From Apostichopus japonicus (taxonomy: Eukaryota; Echinodermata; Holothuroidea; Aspidochirotida; Stichopodidae): a stretch of 64,000 nucleotides of DNA. Location: assembly GCF_037975245.1 (NCBI RefSeq), contig NC_092572.1:186001-250000 (forward strand), given 5' to 3'. Under the pieces are notes generated by a model, which was given only the letters and a program-made list of their open reading frames with translations, was not told the DNA's origin and made no database searches. The position numbers and the translations under genes were made by a program. Shown piece after piece: positions 35,718 to 46,382 of this stretch (positions within the stretch are counted from its first letter, which is position 1; each line of letters starts with the position of its first letter).

Positions 35718-36038
35718 TCATGCGAGTCGTTGTCCTCAGGCGCAAGGGCCATGAATGATACAAGCTACAGTCCAGGGGAAACTGAAAGAGATTATAACCA
35801 CGTCTCCTTGGAAACCAACGTAAACACAATGGGAAATTCCTCTGAGAACGATTCAAGTTGGTCAACAATTGTCCATGAAGGAGGTTAGAGGAGATTTGTG
35901 CAGGGCAGTTACAAACAGAATATTAAAGCATCGAATAAGCAAAAATCAAGGAAAGAACCGTTGTTGGACAAGACTAGCGAAACTGGAATAGCAGCGAAAA
36001 CGAATCGCAAATGTCTTTGCTACTAGTTTTTTATATAG

Positions 36039-36040
<2 letters not shown>
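35718..36040. other. Intergenic spacer
   Basis: About 320 bp between the 50-bp array and the TA tract. Nothing was recognised. Confidence 0.5.

Positions 36041-36117
<77 letters not shown>
36041..36117. repeat. (TA)n microsatellite at the left edge of an inserted element
   Basis: A near-perfect TA tract running directly into gggcgattcc. A matching TA tract resumes at 41408. Confidence 0.95.
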
Positions 36118-36119
<2 letters not shown>

Positions 36120-37198
36120 GCGATTCCGTGAAAACAGGGACATGACCCCAAATTTTCAAAATCATTTCTGCAGCCATTTTTGGCTTCTAATATACTATAA
36201 ACACATTTAGGGTCTGGGTTAATTATGTACTTTTTTTCCACTTTACCATGTTCTTCTACCAAAAAATGTGAATACATGACTAATGTTGATTTTTGAGGGA
36301 ATATTTGAGGAAATAGTATGGATATTTCAAAGGCTCAAGATTTCCATATTTGAAAGCATCCTAAATAAATTTGATATATATGTATTGGCAGTGCCATTAG
36401 TGATATATTAAAATATTAATCGCAACTCCCCCAAACATTTTTGGTTTGTAGGCATATATGGCTGTCACGACAAAGAGCTGATTTGAGAGCGTAATGCGAG
36501 TTACCGAGAGACAAAGTTTTTAACTTTTTTTTTTCACTGGAGCAAATAATTTCCTGCCATTTCATATTATGCTTCTAGCCAAAGTAAAGAGTATAATAAT
36601 AGTTGAAAAAATTAGAAATGTACCTAGTATATAGATATAAAGAGCCATTGTAAACTGTAATGCGAGTTACCAGTAATGCGAGTTATCGCTGTAATGCGAG
36701 TTATATACCATATGTATTATTCCAATATCACGTACAAAGCACACTTGCAGTACTAATGATCAACAAAATAAAAGAGCCCAATATATACTTTTATATCGTG
36801 TGCACAGTAGGTACATCCTGTACCCAGAATGCACTGCAACCTCCATTACATCACATGTAACCCTTAGGACAGTTTCAACAGACATTGATGATTTTATCAC
36901 CTGACCTTTGGGGAATCACCAAGTTTCCAAGTTGCATTCAACTGTAACATCATCACATGAGTAAAGTTAGCATATTCTTTCTCCATTTTAACATTAGCAT
37001 TTTTTCATGGGATATTAATTGCTAAATACAATATTTAGGACAAATTGTGAGAGCTTAGGCTATATTAGTCTGTAGCCTATCACATAGTAATCTAGTATGT
37101 TCTAGGATGGGCAAATATTGTAAATCATGACCATTATAATGTGCCTAACATCTTCATGGAAAGTAGTCTTGATATGAAAACTGATGCTGCCAAGGGTG

Positions 37199-37320
37199 TG
37201 GGCACCTCGGAATTAGTGGGGTGGGCAGAGGGGAGGGGGTACGGGGAGTTTGCAGAGGGGAGGATTGGGGCTGCTGGGCGGAGGGGGCATGGTTGCCGGC
37301 GGAGGCTTGGTCAGTTGGGA
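37199..37320. repeat. G-rich, potential G-quadruplex tract
   Basis: Dense GGGG runs on the plus strand (ggggtgggcagaggggaggg and following), in AT-rich surroundings. Confidence 0.7.
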
Positions 37321-38699
37321 TAGATTGGTGTGGCTTTCCAAGTCAAATTTGTGTTCCCCAAATATCATGATGTGCAAACCCCTTTCCCCAATATGAGTGT
37401 CTTATGTCACTACAATGTGAAAATCAACCTTTTCTCCAAAGCATTTCAAATCCCTAAATTACACAAAATATTGCAGGCCACCGGATTTCAAGGGAACGAT
37501 CGATAACTGGAAATGGCCGAACCTCAGGGATGGCAAAACTTTCTATCGACGAAGCCAGATGATAGAGAAGTTGTGAACGCCTTTGATTGCCGCAATAGTC
37601 GTGGCCAATTCAAGTTTGCATCAAAATTCTAATTTGATACAAAACACCATCCATTCAAGGTTATCTAGAATGGCCTACCATCATGCCCTCATACTGCATG
37701 ATGATACATCTGTTGTGTTATTGTTGATAATGTTATTATACTGATAGAATTAGGGACAAGGATTGTTTTATTAGTTTCATGCTTTTCCTAAGAACCCTAA
37801 GTACCAATTTTCAAAGGACCAATCACTAAACAACATGCTAAAGAAACTAATTTTCTTGTAATTGACTATTAGCTGTGAACCTGTTTAACTTTCAGTACAT
37901 GTTTTGAGACATTAAAATGGAAGAGGAGAGCTACCAGTTTTGCTTGGATTACAGTAGCTTGATTGGAAATTTGGATTGATAATTCAAGAGTGTACATTGC
38001 AATCTTGTTAATCAACAATTCTTCAGTTGAATTTTCTGATTCAATCTGCTTCGATTCTTATTGATATAATAGTCAGGATGTTTTGCTAATCGTTGTTAAA
38101 ATGTTGTTAAAAGTTTTGGAAAGTTTTACAGTTTCTAAGAGTTTCCAAGTGTTTCAAAAATGCTTTGGAGCACATCTCTTTCAAAGAATTTGGTGAATAA
38201 AGAGCAAAATCGATGACTGGAAAAAGTGTAATGCGAGTTACCGTAATGCAAGTTACCAGACTTTTCCCCCCTCCATACCACATCTGAAGTTTTTTCATAT
38301 TTTCTACGGCTGTTATATAAACATCAGTAGGGTAGATATCTTCTACATGTATGCAATTGAAGAAATCGTTCTTTGTTTGAGCACCGTGCCATATTGTACC
38401 GGTGTCAATTTTTCAGGTGTCCTTTTCCCGTAATGCGAGTTACCGATATTTGGAAGCGCACCATACATTAAGGCGAACATAATTATAATTCTTGATAATT
38501 TCATGTTGTAGCTATGAATGTTGGATATAACACCACAGACAATTGAGGAGTTACACTAACCCATATTCAAGCCACAGCACTTGGATTATAAAACCAGAAT
38601 GAAAACATTTCATGGTTCCTTGCTGCTGTTCATTAGTTCCATTCATAGGGAAATTTCTAACAAAGCCCTAATACAACAACAGTAATTTATGCTCACAAA

Positions 38700-39180
38700 C
38701 TTTTGTTGCCAAAGTAATGCTAAGCCCTGATATCAATTGCAACACACATCAGTGTGTGAAGACTATCTACCATTATCATCATACCAAGTTTGACGAAATT
38801 CCCATTAGTAATAGTAGCCAAGTAATTGCAATTTGGAGTATTTCACGTTTGACCCCATGACCTCATTAATATTCATGATATGAGCACCAAAATCAACAGG
38901 GTTAATCTACTTACTATTGGCCACCCACTCACCAAGTATGGTAATGATTGGTCATTCCCTTGTTGAGTTATTGTGCATACAAACTTTTCATAACGAAATA
39001 ATGCTAGGCCCCCCCCCCCTTATAAACATGCATGATATCAATTGCAACACACATCAGTGTGTGGAGACTATCTACCAATATCATCATACCAAGTTTGACG
39101 AAATTCCAATAAATAGTAGCCAAGTTATTGCAACTTGGGAGTTTTTCACGTTTGACCCGTGACCTCATTAATATTTTTTA
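38700..39180. repeat. 305-bp-spaced duplication of a dispersed element
   Basis: tgatatcaattgcaacacac and the roughly 140 bp after it occur at 38728 and again at 39033. The text (ccaccactcaccaagt..., cccttgttgagttat..., gtgcatacaa) recurs near 41215-41270. Confidence 0.75.
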
Positions 39181-41120
39181 ACTTTGACCTCGTATAACTT
39201 CGCACACAAAGGTCACACGGGGGTCAACCTATTGACATTTATGATCAGAAGGTACCTTTGACATTTTTGGTGACCTCGGATCACATGACCATTAAGTTTG
39301 AAAATATTCCCCTATACCATTTGCAACTTGTCCCAAAATATCAACCGTGTCACACCTTGGAACTGAGAGTTATTGCATTAAATGTTTGAAAATTAACTTT
39401 GACCTCGTATAACTCCGCACACGAAGGTCACACGGGGGTCAACCCATTGACATTTATGATCAGAAGGTACCTTTGACATCTGAAAATAGCATCGAAACTG
39501 TAAAAATCCCCAAAACATGAAAAGGTCACCAGAGGTCAAATTGAGGTCAAGGGTCACCCAGATGCGGGTCGACAATTGGATTAAATTGAAGCAACTCCCA
39601 ACCCTAACGGACAATTCGTTCTCAAGTTATCGCAAAAATACTAGTTTTTTATCATTAATTGACCTTTGGTGACCTCGGATCACATGACCGTTAAGTTTGA
39701 GAATATTCCCCTATACCATTTGCAACTTGTCCCAAAATATCAACCGTGTCACACCTTGGAACTGAGAGTTATTGCATTAAATGTCTGAAAATTAACTTTG
39801 ACCTCGTATAACTCCGCACACGAAGGTCACACGGGGGTCAACCCATTGACATTTATGATCAGAAGGTACCTTTGACATCTGAAAATAGCATCGAAACTGT
39901 AAAAATCCCCAAAACATGAAAAGGTCACCAGAGGTCAAATTGAGGTCAAGGGTCACCCAGATGCGGGTCGACAATTGGATTAAATTGAAGCAACTCCCAA
40001 TCCTAACGGACAATTCATTCTCAAGTTATCGCAAAAATACTAGTTTTTTATCATTAATTGACCTTTGGTGAACTTGGATCACATGACCGTTAAATTTGAA
40101 AATATTCCCCTATACCATTTGCAACTTGTCCCTAAATATCAACCGTGTCACACCTTGGAACTGGGAATTATTGCACTAAATGTCTGAAAATTTACTTTGA
40201 CCTCATATAACTTCACACACAAAGGTCACCTGGGGTAAACCTATTGACATTTTTGATTGTTGAGACGTGAATATAGCATCAAAACTGTAAGAATTCAAAC
40301 ATTTTTTTCTTTGCCCATTTTCTCACCGAAAATACTAGTTTTTTAACATTAATTGACCTTTGATGACCTCGGATCACATGACTGTTAAGTTTGAAAATAT
40401 TCCTCTATACCATTTGCAACTTGTCCCAAAATATCAACCTTGTTACACCTTGGCCCTGGGAGTTATTGCATTAAATGTCTGAAAATTAACTTTGACCTTG
40501 TATAACTTTACAAACAAAGGTCACCCGGGTGTCAACCCATTGACATTTTTGATCGGAAGGTACCTTTGATATCCAAATCTAGCATCAAAACCAAACATTT
40601 TCTTTTTCGCCCGTTTTCTCCCAAACTAAGCACATTTTTTCTAATGTGACCTTTGACCTTTTGACCTTGGTTTCAAATGTAGTTTGATCTGCTGATTCCA
40701 AAAATCAACACGATAAGTCTGTACAGCCATCCTAACTCTGACCGAAAACTTTGACCCCATATAAGTTCGCACACAAAGGTCACACGGGGGTCAACCTATC
40801 GATATTTATGATCGGAAGGTACCTTTGACATCTGAAAATAGCATCGAAACTGTAAAAATCCCCAAAACATGAAAAGGTCACGAGAGGTCAAATTGAGGTC
40901 AAGGGTCACCCAGATGTGGGTCGACAATTGGATTATACTGAAGCAACTCCCAACCCTAACGGACAATTCGTTCTCAAGTTATCGCAAAAATACTAGTTTT
41001 TTAACATTAATTGACCTTTGGTGACCTCAGATCACATGACCGTTAAGTTTCAAAATATTGCCCTAACCAGTTCACAACTTGTCCCAAAATATCAACCTTG
41101 TCGCACATTGGCACTGGGAG
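39181..41120. repeat. 399-bp tandem repeat, about five diverged units
   Basis: Units start near aactttgacctcgtataac. The units at about 39397 and 39796 are 399 bp apart and nearly identical; later ones (about 40196, 40488, 40744) are diverged or shortened. The unit is rich in ttgacct / aggtcaa half-sites. The 73-residue minus-strand frames in two units are repeat shadows. Confidence 0.85.
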
Positions 41121-41280
41121 TTATTGCAGTTTTAGTATTTTGGGTTTTTGGACCATAACTGACCTTTGTGGGCACCAAAAACAATAGGGTTCATCTACTC
41201 ACTATGGGCCACCCACCCACCAAGTTTGATCATGATCAGTCAATCCCTTGTTGAGTTATCGTGCATACAAGCTTAAGCGT

Positions 41281-41321
41281 CACACACACACACACACCCA
41301 CACACACACACACACACACAC
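41281..41321. repeat. (CA)n microsatellite
   Basis: A CA tract with one ccc interruption, near the right end of the 5.3-kb element. It is followed by a small hairpin (ttcctttgct/agcaaggaa). Confidence 0.9.
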
Positions 41322-41407
41322 GCCAACCTGAATACATAGGTTCCTTTGCTTTCAGCAAGGAACCAAAAACAGGAAAAAGTGTAATTCGAGTTACCATGGA
41401 ATCGCCC

Positions 41408-41414
41408 ATATATA

Positions 41415-41462
<48 letters not shown>

Positions 41463-41782
41463 TGAGATAGGAAAAATGGAAACGTCAAAAATGGAGTTGT
41501 CGGTGTAAGGGGTAAGCTGAGGCGCACGCCCTTTCTGAAATCCTCGATCCGTCACTGGCTACCGTGTGTATATAATAGGGATCAGAGCTGTGATTATGAC
41601 TGTTCCTCTTTCTCTTCCCCGTGTCTAGGCGTTTATCTTCTACTCCCTCCTTTTCTCCTTTTTTTCTCCTTCTTCTTTTTCTTTTTCCCCCCCCCCTCTT
41701 TTTTCTCCTCTTTTTTATCCCTCCTCTTTTTCTTACCCGGGGGGGCGCGCGCCCTCAACGCCCCCCCCTGGATACGCGCCTG
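41408..41782 (-). mobile_element. Second copy of the (TA)n plus pyrimidine-rich element
   Basis: Same order as 33241-33670: TA tract, ttagtgaga, gttgtcggtgtaaggggtaa, tatataatagggatcag, CT-rich tract, ggggcgcgcgccc, and end ggatacgcgcctg at 41782. Confidence 0.75.
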
Positions 41783-42214
41783 ATTATGGGTATGTTTTGA
41801 AGTGAGTTTATTCACGAAAAATGTGAATTTTCAGATTCTGAACAAAATAATAATGGGCTTAAAACCTTGAAAAGTGGTCCTGTCGTGGATTGTGGGCCGC
41901 GACGTAGAATCACTTACAAAAGCAATGATCCACAGGACATGCGATGAGGTTGAACATGATTTGTGAGTGGTGACAATCTTCAAAAAGGTTATAGATGGAA
42001 AAAAAAAAACTACTGGGAAATACTTGGTTCTCAGGCAAAAGTGTACATCTGGTTGGTCATTTTCAAGCCCGAGAAGTGCCATTTCTGGTGATCTGGAGGT
42101 TATCAAAACCAGAAATTTTCTTGTTGGCTAAGCGCCAACCACTGGTGGCGCTATGCTTAGATAGTAAAACCCCCCCCTCCTCCCCTGGGTTAGAAAATCC
42201 TGGATACGCCCCTG
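41783..42214 (-). mobile_element. Inverted copy of the CAGGGGCGTATCCAGG element
   Basis: The reverse complement of 30900-31340, from CAGGGGCGTATCCAGGATTT at 42214 through tactatctaagc to acccataat at 41783. There it meets the end of the pyrimidine-rich element, indicating nesting or truncation. Confidence 0.8.
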
Positions 42215-43079
42215 AATATGGTTCAGTTGGGGACTTTGATTGGTATTCAGCCGGGGTGAACAAGACCACTACTATAGGTGCACATTACCCTCCCCCCCTT
42301 CCCACCCCCAATATTTCAACTTAATGCACACAAGTATTTAATAACACAACGTTATTGTATTGAGGGCTACTTATAAATACCTATTTTATAATCTAAATTT
42401 GCCTCATTATTTAAAATTTGAAGTATATTCTGGAGGACCCCAAATGGCTTCAATTACCCCAGCGCAGAAACCTCAACTTCATAAAGTCCTTCATTCGTAT
42501 TTGGCCGACGGTCCCATTCATTTTCAGTCTCCTACCTCACCATTCACATCCTGTTCATGCCACTGCACCAAACACAACACATAGTTGATTCAATACTTGA
42601 ATTTGTCAATTATAATTCTATTCTCTATTATATATGTACATGAATACTGAAGTGCTTTACATACTTTTAAAATTGTCAATCTTTTACTCAAACTGTGAAT
42701 CAAACCATTAATAATAAACAATTTTGTATACCTCATAACATTGCGATGCTCATTCCTGATTGGCTGTATCAGTGATCATTTACGTTCCTTTGAGTTACAA
42801 GGCCTAATATTGATTTATAAACATGGAGGTATTTGTAATTAGAGTGAGCACTGCATTACTGCTCCCCAAACAATCTTAAGGTGCTCACGTATCTCTCACC
42901 TACCTGAGCAACCGCCACCCATCTCAAGATACCATGAACAATCTATCACCTTAAACTACTCCACGAATCAATTAAGTACTCACCACAATGTATATTTGCA
43001 TTCTATATAATATCCCTCCCTACCTCTCCATTCTATATGCACCTCACCACCAGACTATCATGACATACAGTTGTTTTAT
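42215..43079. other. Intergenic, no gene recognised
   Basis: AT-rich DNA. Frames below 75 residues show no domain. Confidence 0.55.
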
Positions 43080-43712
43080 TGATGGTACTATAAAACACAT
43101 CTTGGTAGGACCAATGGGTTTACATCACACATCATAAATACTAGAAGAAAGTTGTTTTGAGCCAATTAGTACAGTATAAAACACATCTTGGTGGGACAAA
43201 TGGGTTTACATCACACATCATTTACAGAAAGTTGTTTTGAGCCAATTAGTACAGTATAAAAACATCTTGGTAGGACCAATGGGTTTACATCACACATCAT
43301 TAACACTAGAAGAAAGTTGTTTGAGCTAATTGGTAAAATAAAACACATCTTGGTGGGACCAATGGGTTTACATCACACATCATTAACACTAGAAGAAAGT
43401 TGTTTTGAGCCAATTAGTACAGTATAAAACACATCTTGGTGGGACCAATGGGTTTACATCACACATCATTAACACTAGAAGAAAGTTGTTTGAGCTAATT
43501 GGTAAAATAAAACACATCTTGGTGGGACCAATGGGTTTACATCACACATCATTAACACTAGAAGAAAGTTGTTTGAGCTAATTGGTAAAATAAAACACAT
43601 CTTAGTGGGACCAATGGGTTTACATTGCACATCTTTTACACTAGAAGAAAGTTGTTTCAGCTAATTGGTAAAATGAAACACATCTTGGTGGGACCAATGG
43701 GTTTACATTGTA
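43080..43712. repeat. 83-bp minisatellite, about 7.5 units
   Basis: The unit contains acatcttggtgggaccaatg, ggtttacatcacacatcatt and gaagaaagttgtttgagc. A second monomer type has ttttgagccaattagtacag. Confidence 0.93.
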
Positions 43713-43856
43713 GTTGTACTAGAAAACAGCTGCATTTTACTGGGTCATAATGTTGATACTTGATTACACATCAGTTAAGTCGACTTACTCATCATTCATA
43801 TTAGAATAGTTGTATTTTAGCTCAACCATTTTATGATACATAATCAGTGACATTAA

Positions 43857-43879
43857 GGGTGGGTGGGGGAGGGAGGGGA
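43857..43879. repeat. Short G-rich tract
   Basis: gggtgggtgggggagggagg has four or more G-runs within 22 bases and could form a quadruplex on the plus strand. Confidence 0.65.
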
Positions 43880-44049
43880 ATACTGTTTAAAGTTGACAGG
43901 TACTATCAATGTCAGCACCTGATGAATCAGCTGACCATTCAATATGCACCTGGTATCAAACTTTTATTATTACAGTCCTACTAAAAACTAATTGGAATAC
44001 TCATGTTTCATTTAATAATGATATAAATAAAGCACACTGTAGGAGGTAC

Positions 44050-44395
44050 ATCTGGTATTTTGCTCCAGACCTTCACATGTCCTCATATCAATGTTTGGCT
44101 GTGATTTATCATGCAACTTCTCTGCACAGACCTTCATATCAATGTCTTCAATGAATGTTTGGCTGTGATTACTTCTCTGCACAGACCTTCATATCAATGT
44201 CTTCAATGAATGTTTGGCTGTGATTAATCATGCAAGTTCTCTGCACAGACCTTCATATCAATGTCTTCAATGAATGTTTGGCTGTGATTAATCATGCAAG
44301 TTCTCTGCACAGACCTTCATATCAATGTCTTCATATCAATGTCTTCATATCATTGTTTGGCTCTGATTAATCATTCAAGTTCTCTGCACAGTGTG
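44050..44395. repeat. 64-bp minisatellite, about 5 units
   Basis: The unit contains ctctgcacagaccttcatat, caatgtcttc and aatgaatgtttggctgtgat. Terminal units are partial. Confidence 0.9.
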
Positions 44396-45372
44396 ACATT
44401 TTGCATTCATCAAGTGTACTAAAGAAATAACCCTTGAATAGAAATATTATCAGTGGCTTAGGTATTTAACCAATGTTTCTGTATAGAACTAAAATGGTTT
44501 CTGTGTTTGGTTTGATAGCAAATGCTACACCAGAAAGAAACAAAAACTAAAAACGAAAATGAGCAAACACTAGGTAAGCTTTAAATACCATTTAGGAATT
44601 GTTGCTCTTAGAAATAAATACACTAAAACAATTCACATTATATTGCAATTATCAATGAAAACAAATAAACATAGCAACAATCATACAATATTATTGTAAC
44701 AACAAAACTGTTTAAAAATATTAAAAAGAAGGCTCCCTCAAGGTGTTTTAATATTCTTTCAAGGTGTATGACAAAAGTTGCACTTCTCCATGAACATAAA
44801 ATATATGAAATTATTGACCCAAGTGTGAACATGATACTAGCGACAAACAATTAAAAAGTTGTTCACAAATATCTTAAATGATAACTTTCTGAATATTTCA
44901 CAGTTTAAAGATAATGGTGAGTTTTAATCTTCTTTTCTTTTGTAATCGTAAGTGTATGATGAACCAAACATTGCCTCTCTCAATGATTGTAGTTTATGTC
45001 ATTTAATACACAGCAATACTTCAGTGCTGATGCTATGTAGTAATGTCTTCCTTAGTTACTTGCTGTATAAACTAACATCATTTTATATGTCTAGTAGTGA
45101 CTGACTATGAATGGTTTAAAAGGATCAGAATTATCCAGCTTGTACTGTACTAAATCACAGACAATGAATCAATGAAAATATCAGAATTATTTGCCCAGTT
45201 TCACATAACTTCCAAAGAATTGTTATTACCGGCATTTGCTACTGACACGAATCTACTGTGATTTATGTTGTTTGTAAGTGAGTATTTAAGGAGTTTGTGG
45301 AACATAATTTAGGCATTTTTCACATTTTATTATCCAAGTTTCAACCGAATGCAACATACTGACTTCACCATT
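44396..45372. other. Intergenic or distal 3' region of the USP gene
   Basis: No repeat array or gene was recognised. A minus-strand AATAAA lies at 45326-45331. It could be a polyadenylation signal for the USP gene if its 3' UTR crosses the 87-bp array. Confidence 0.45.
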
Positions 45373-45992
45373 GCTCATTAAATATGTTTTTATCTTTTTG
45401 TCCTCTCCCCATTCCCACAATTCCCTGTTCAGTGACCACCATCAACAGTACAAAACTAGCTCATTAAATATGTTTTTATATTCTTTGTCCTCTCCCCATT
45501 CCCACACAATTCCCTGTTCAGTGCCCACCATCAACAGTACAAAACTAGCTCATTAAATATGTTTTTATATTCTTTGTCCTCTCCCCATTCCCACAATTCC
45601 CTGTTCAGTGCCCACCATCAACAGTACAAAACTAGCTCATTAAATATGTTTTTATCTTTTTGTCCTCTCCCCATTCCCACACAATTCCCTGTTCAGTGAC
45701 CACCATCAACAGTACAAAACTAGCTCATTAAATATGTTTTTATATTCTTTATCCTCTCCCCATTCCCACAATTCCCTGTTCAGTGACCACCATCAACAGT
45801 ACAAAACTAGCTCATTAAATATGTTTTTATATTCTTTATCCTCTCCCCATTCCCACAATTCCCTGTTCAGTGACCACCATCAACAGTACAAAACTAGCTC
45901 ATTAAATATGTTTTTATATTCTTTATCCTCTCCCCATTCCCACACAATCCCCTGTTCAGTGACCACCATCAACAGTACACAACTAGCTTATT
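45373..45992. repeat. 87-bp minisatellite downstream of the USP stop codon, 7 units
   Basis: The unit runs ctcattaaatatgttttta, ttctttgtcctctccccatt, cccacaattccctgttcagt and ccaccatcaacagtacaaaa. Units differ by ca insertions. It begins about 290 bp past the USP stop on the gene's 3' side, so it may be in the 3' UTR. Confidence 0.95.
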
Positions 45993-46279
45993 CTTACAGT
46001 TTTGTACAAGTAGGTATGAGATTCTTGGAATCTGATTAAAAACAATAAACCAAAACATGAATAAAAAATCAAACAAAAAAGAAAGGAGAGAGTACCATAC
46101 TCTGTTAATCGCCAACCTTGCATATTTATAGATCCATAATCAAAAATAAATTAGATACACTGCAAACATACTAACACTTCAATCAAATAACCAAGGTTTC
46201 TGAGAGACACATCATTGCTGTGGTATTTCTCTAGCAGAGACTGTGTAGTAGTTTACTGCTGAATCAGAGAGAAGCTGAT

Positions 46280-46382
46280 CTAAAGGTGAGACACTGCCAT
46301 TGTCAAACTACTGTCACACTGCTCATAAAATAACACATAAGCCTGTGATGACCGGATGGATGCGGAACTCACAGTCTCAACC
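46280..46382 (-). CDS. usp2-like: USP last coding exon and stop codon
   Basis: 103 nt. Acceptor TTTTTTTTCCAG; stop TAG at 46280-46282. Encodes VETVSSASIRSSQAYVLFYE and then QCDSSLTMAVSHL. The AYVLFYE ending is the normal close of the USP catalytic domain, followed by a short tail. Confidence 0.95.

Larger units (their letters stand above)
36118..41407. mobile_element. Putative 5.3-kb DNA transposon inserted in a (TA)n tract
   Basis: The ends GGGCGATTCCgtg (left) and catGGAATCGCCC (right) are short inverted repeats, and both abut TA repeats. The motif GTAATGCGAGTTACC or close variants recurs at about 36491, 36657, 36673, 36691, 38227, 38243, 38430 and next to the right end at 41381, always in the same orientation. 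The right-terminal ggaaaaagtgtaat...gagttacc is also present internally at 38218-38241. No transposase is recognised. Internal G-rich and gacctttgacc-type repeats suggest further insertions. The superfamily is not assigned. Confidence 0.55.
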
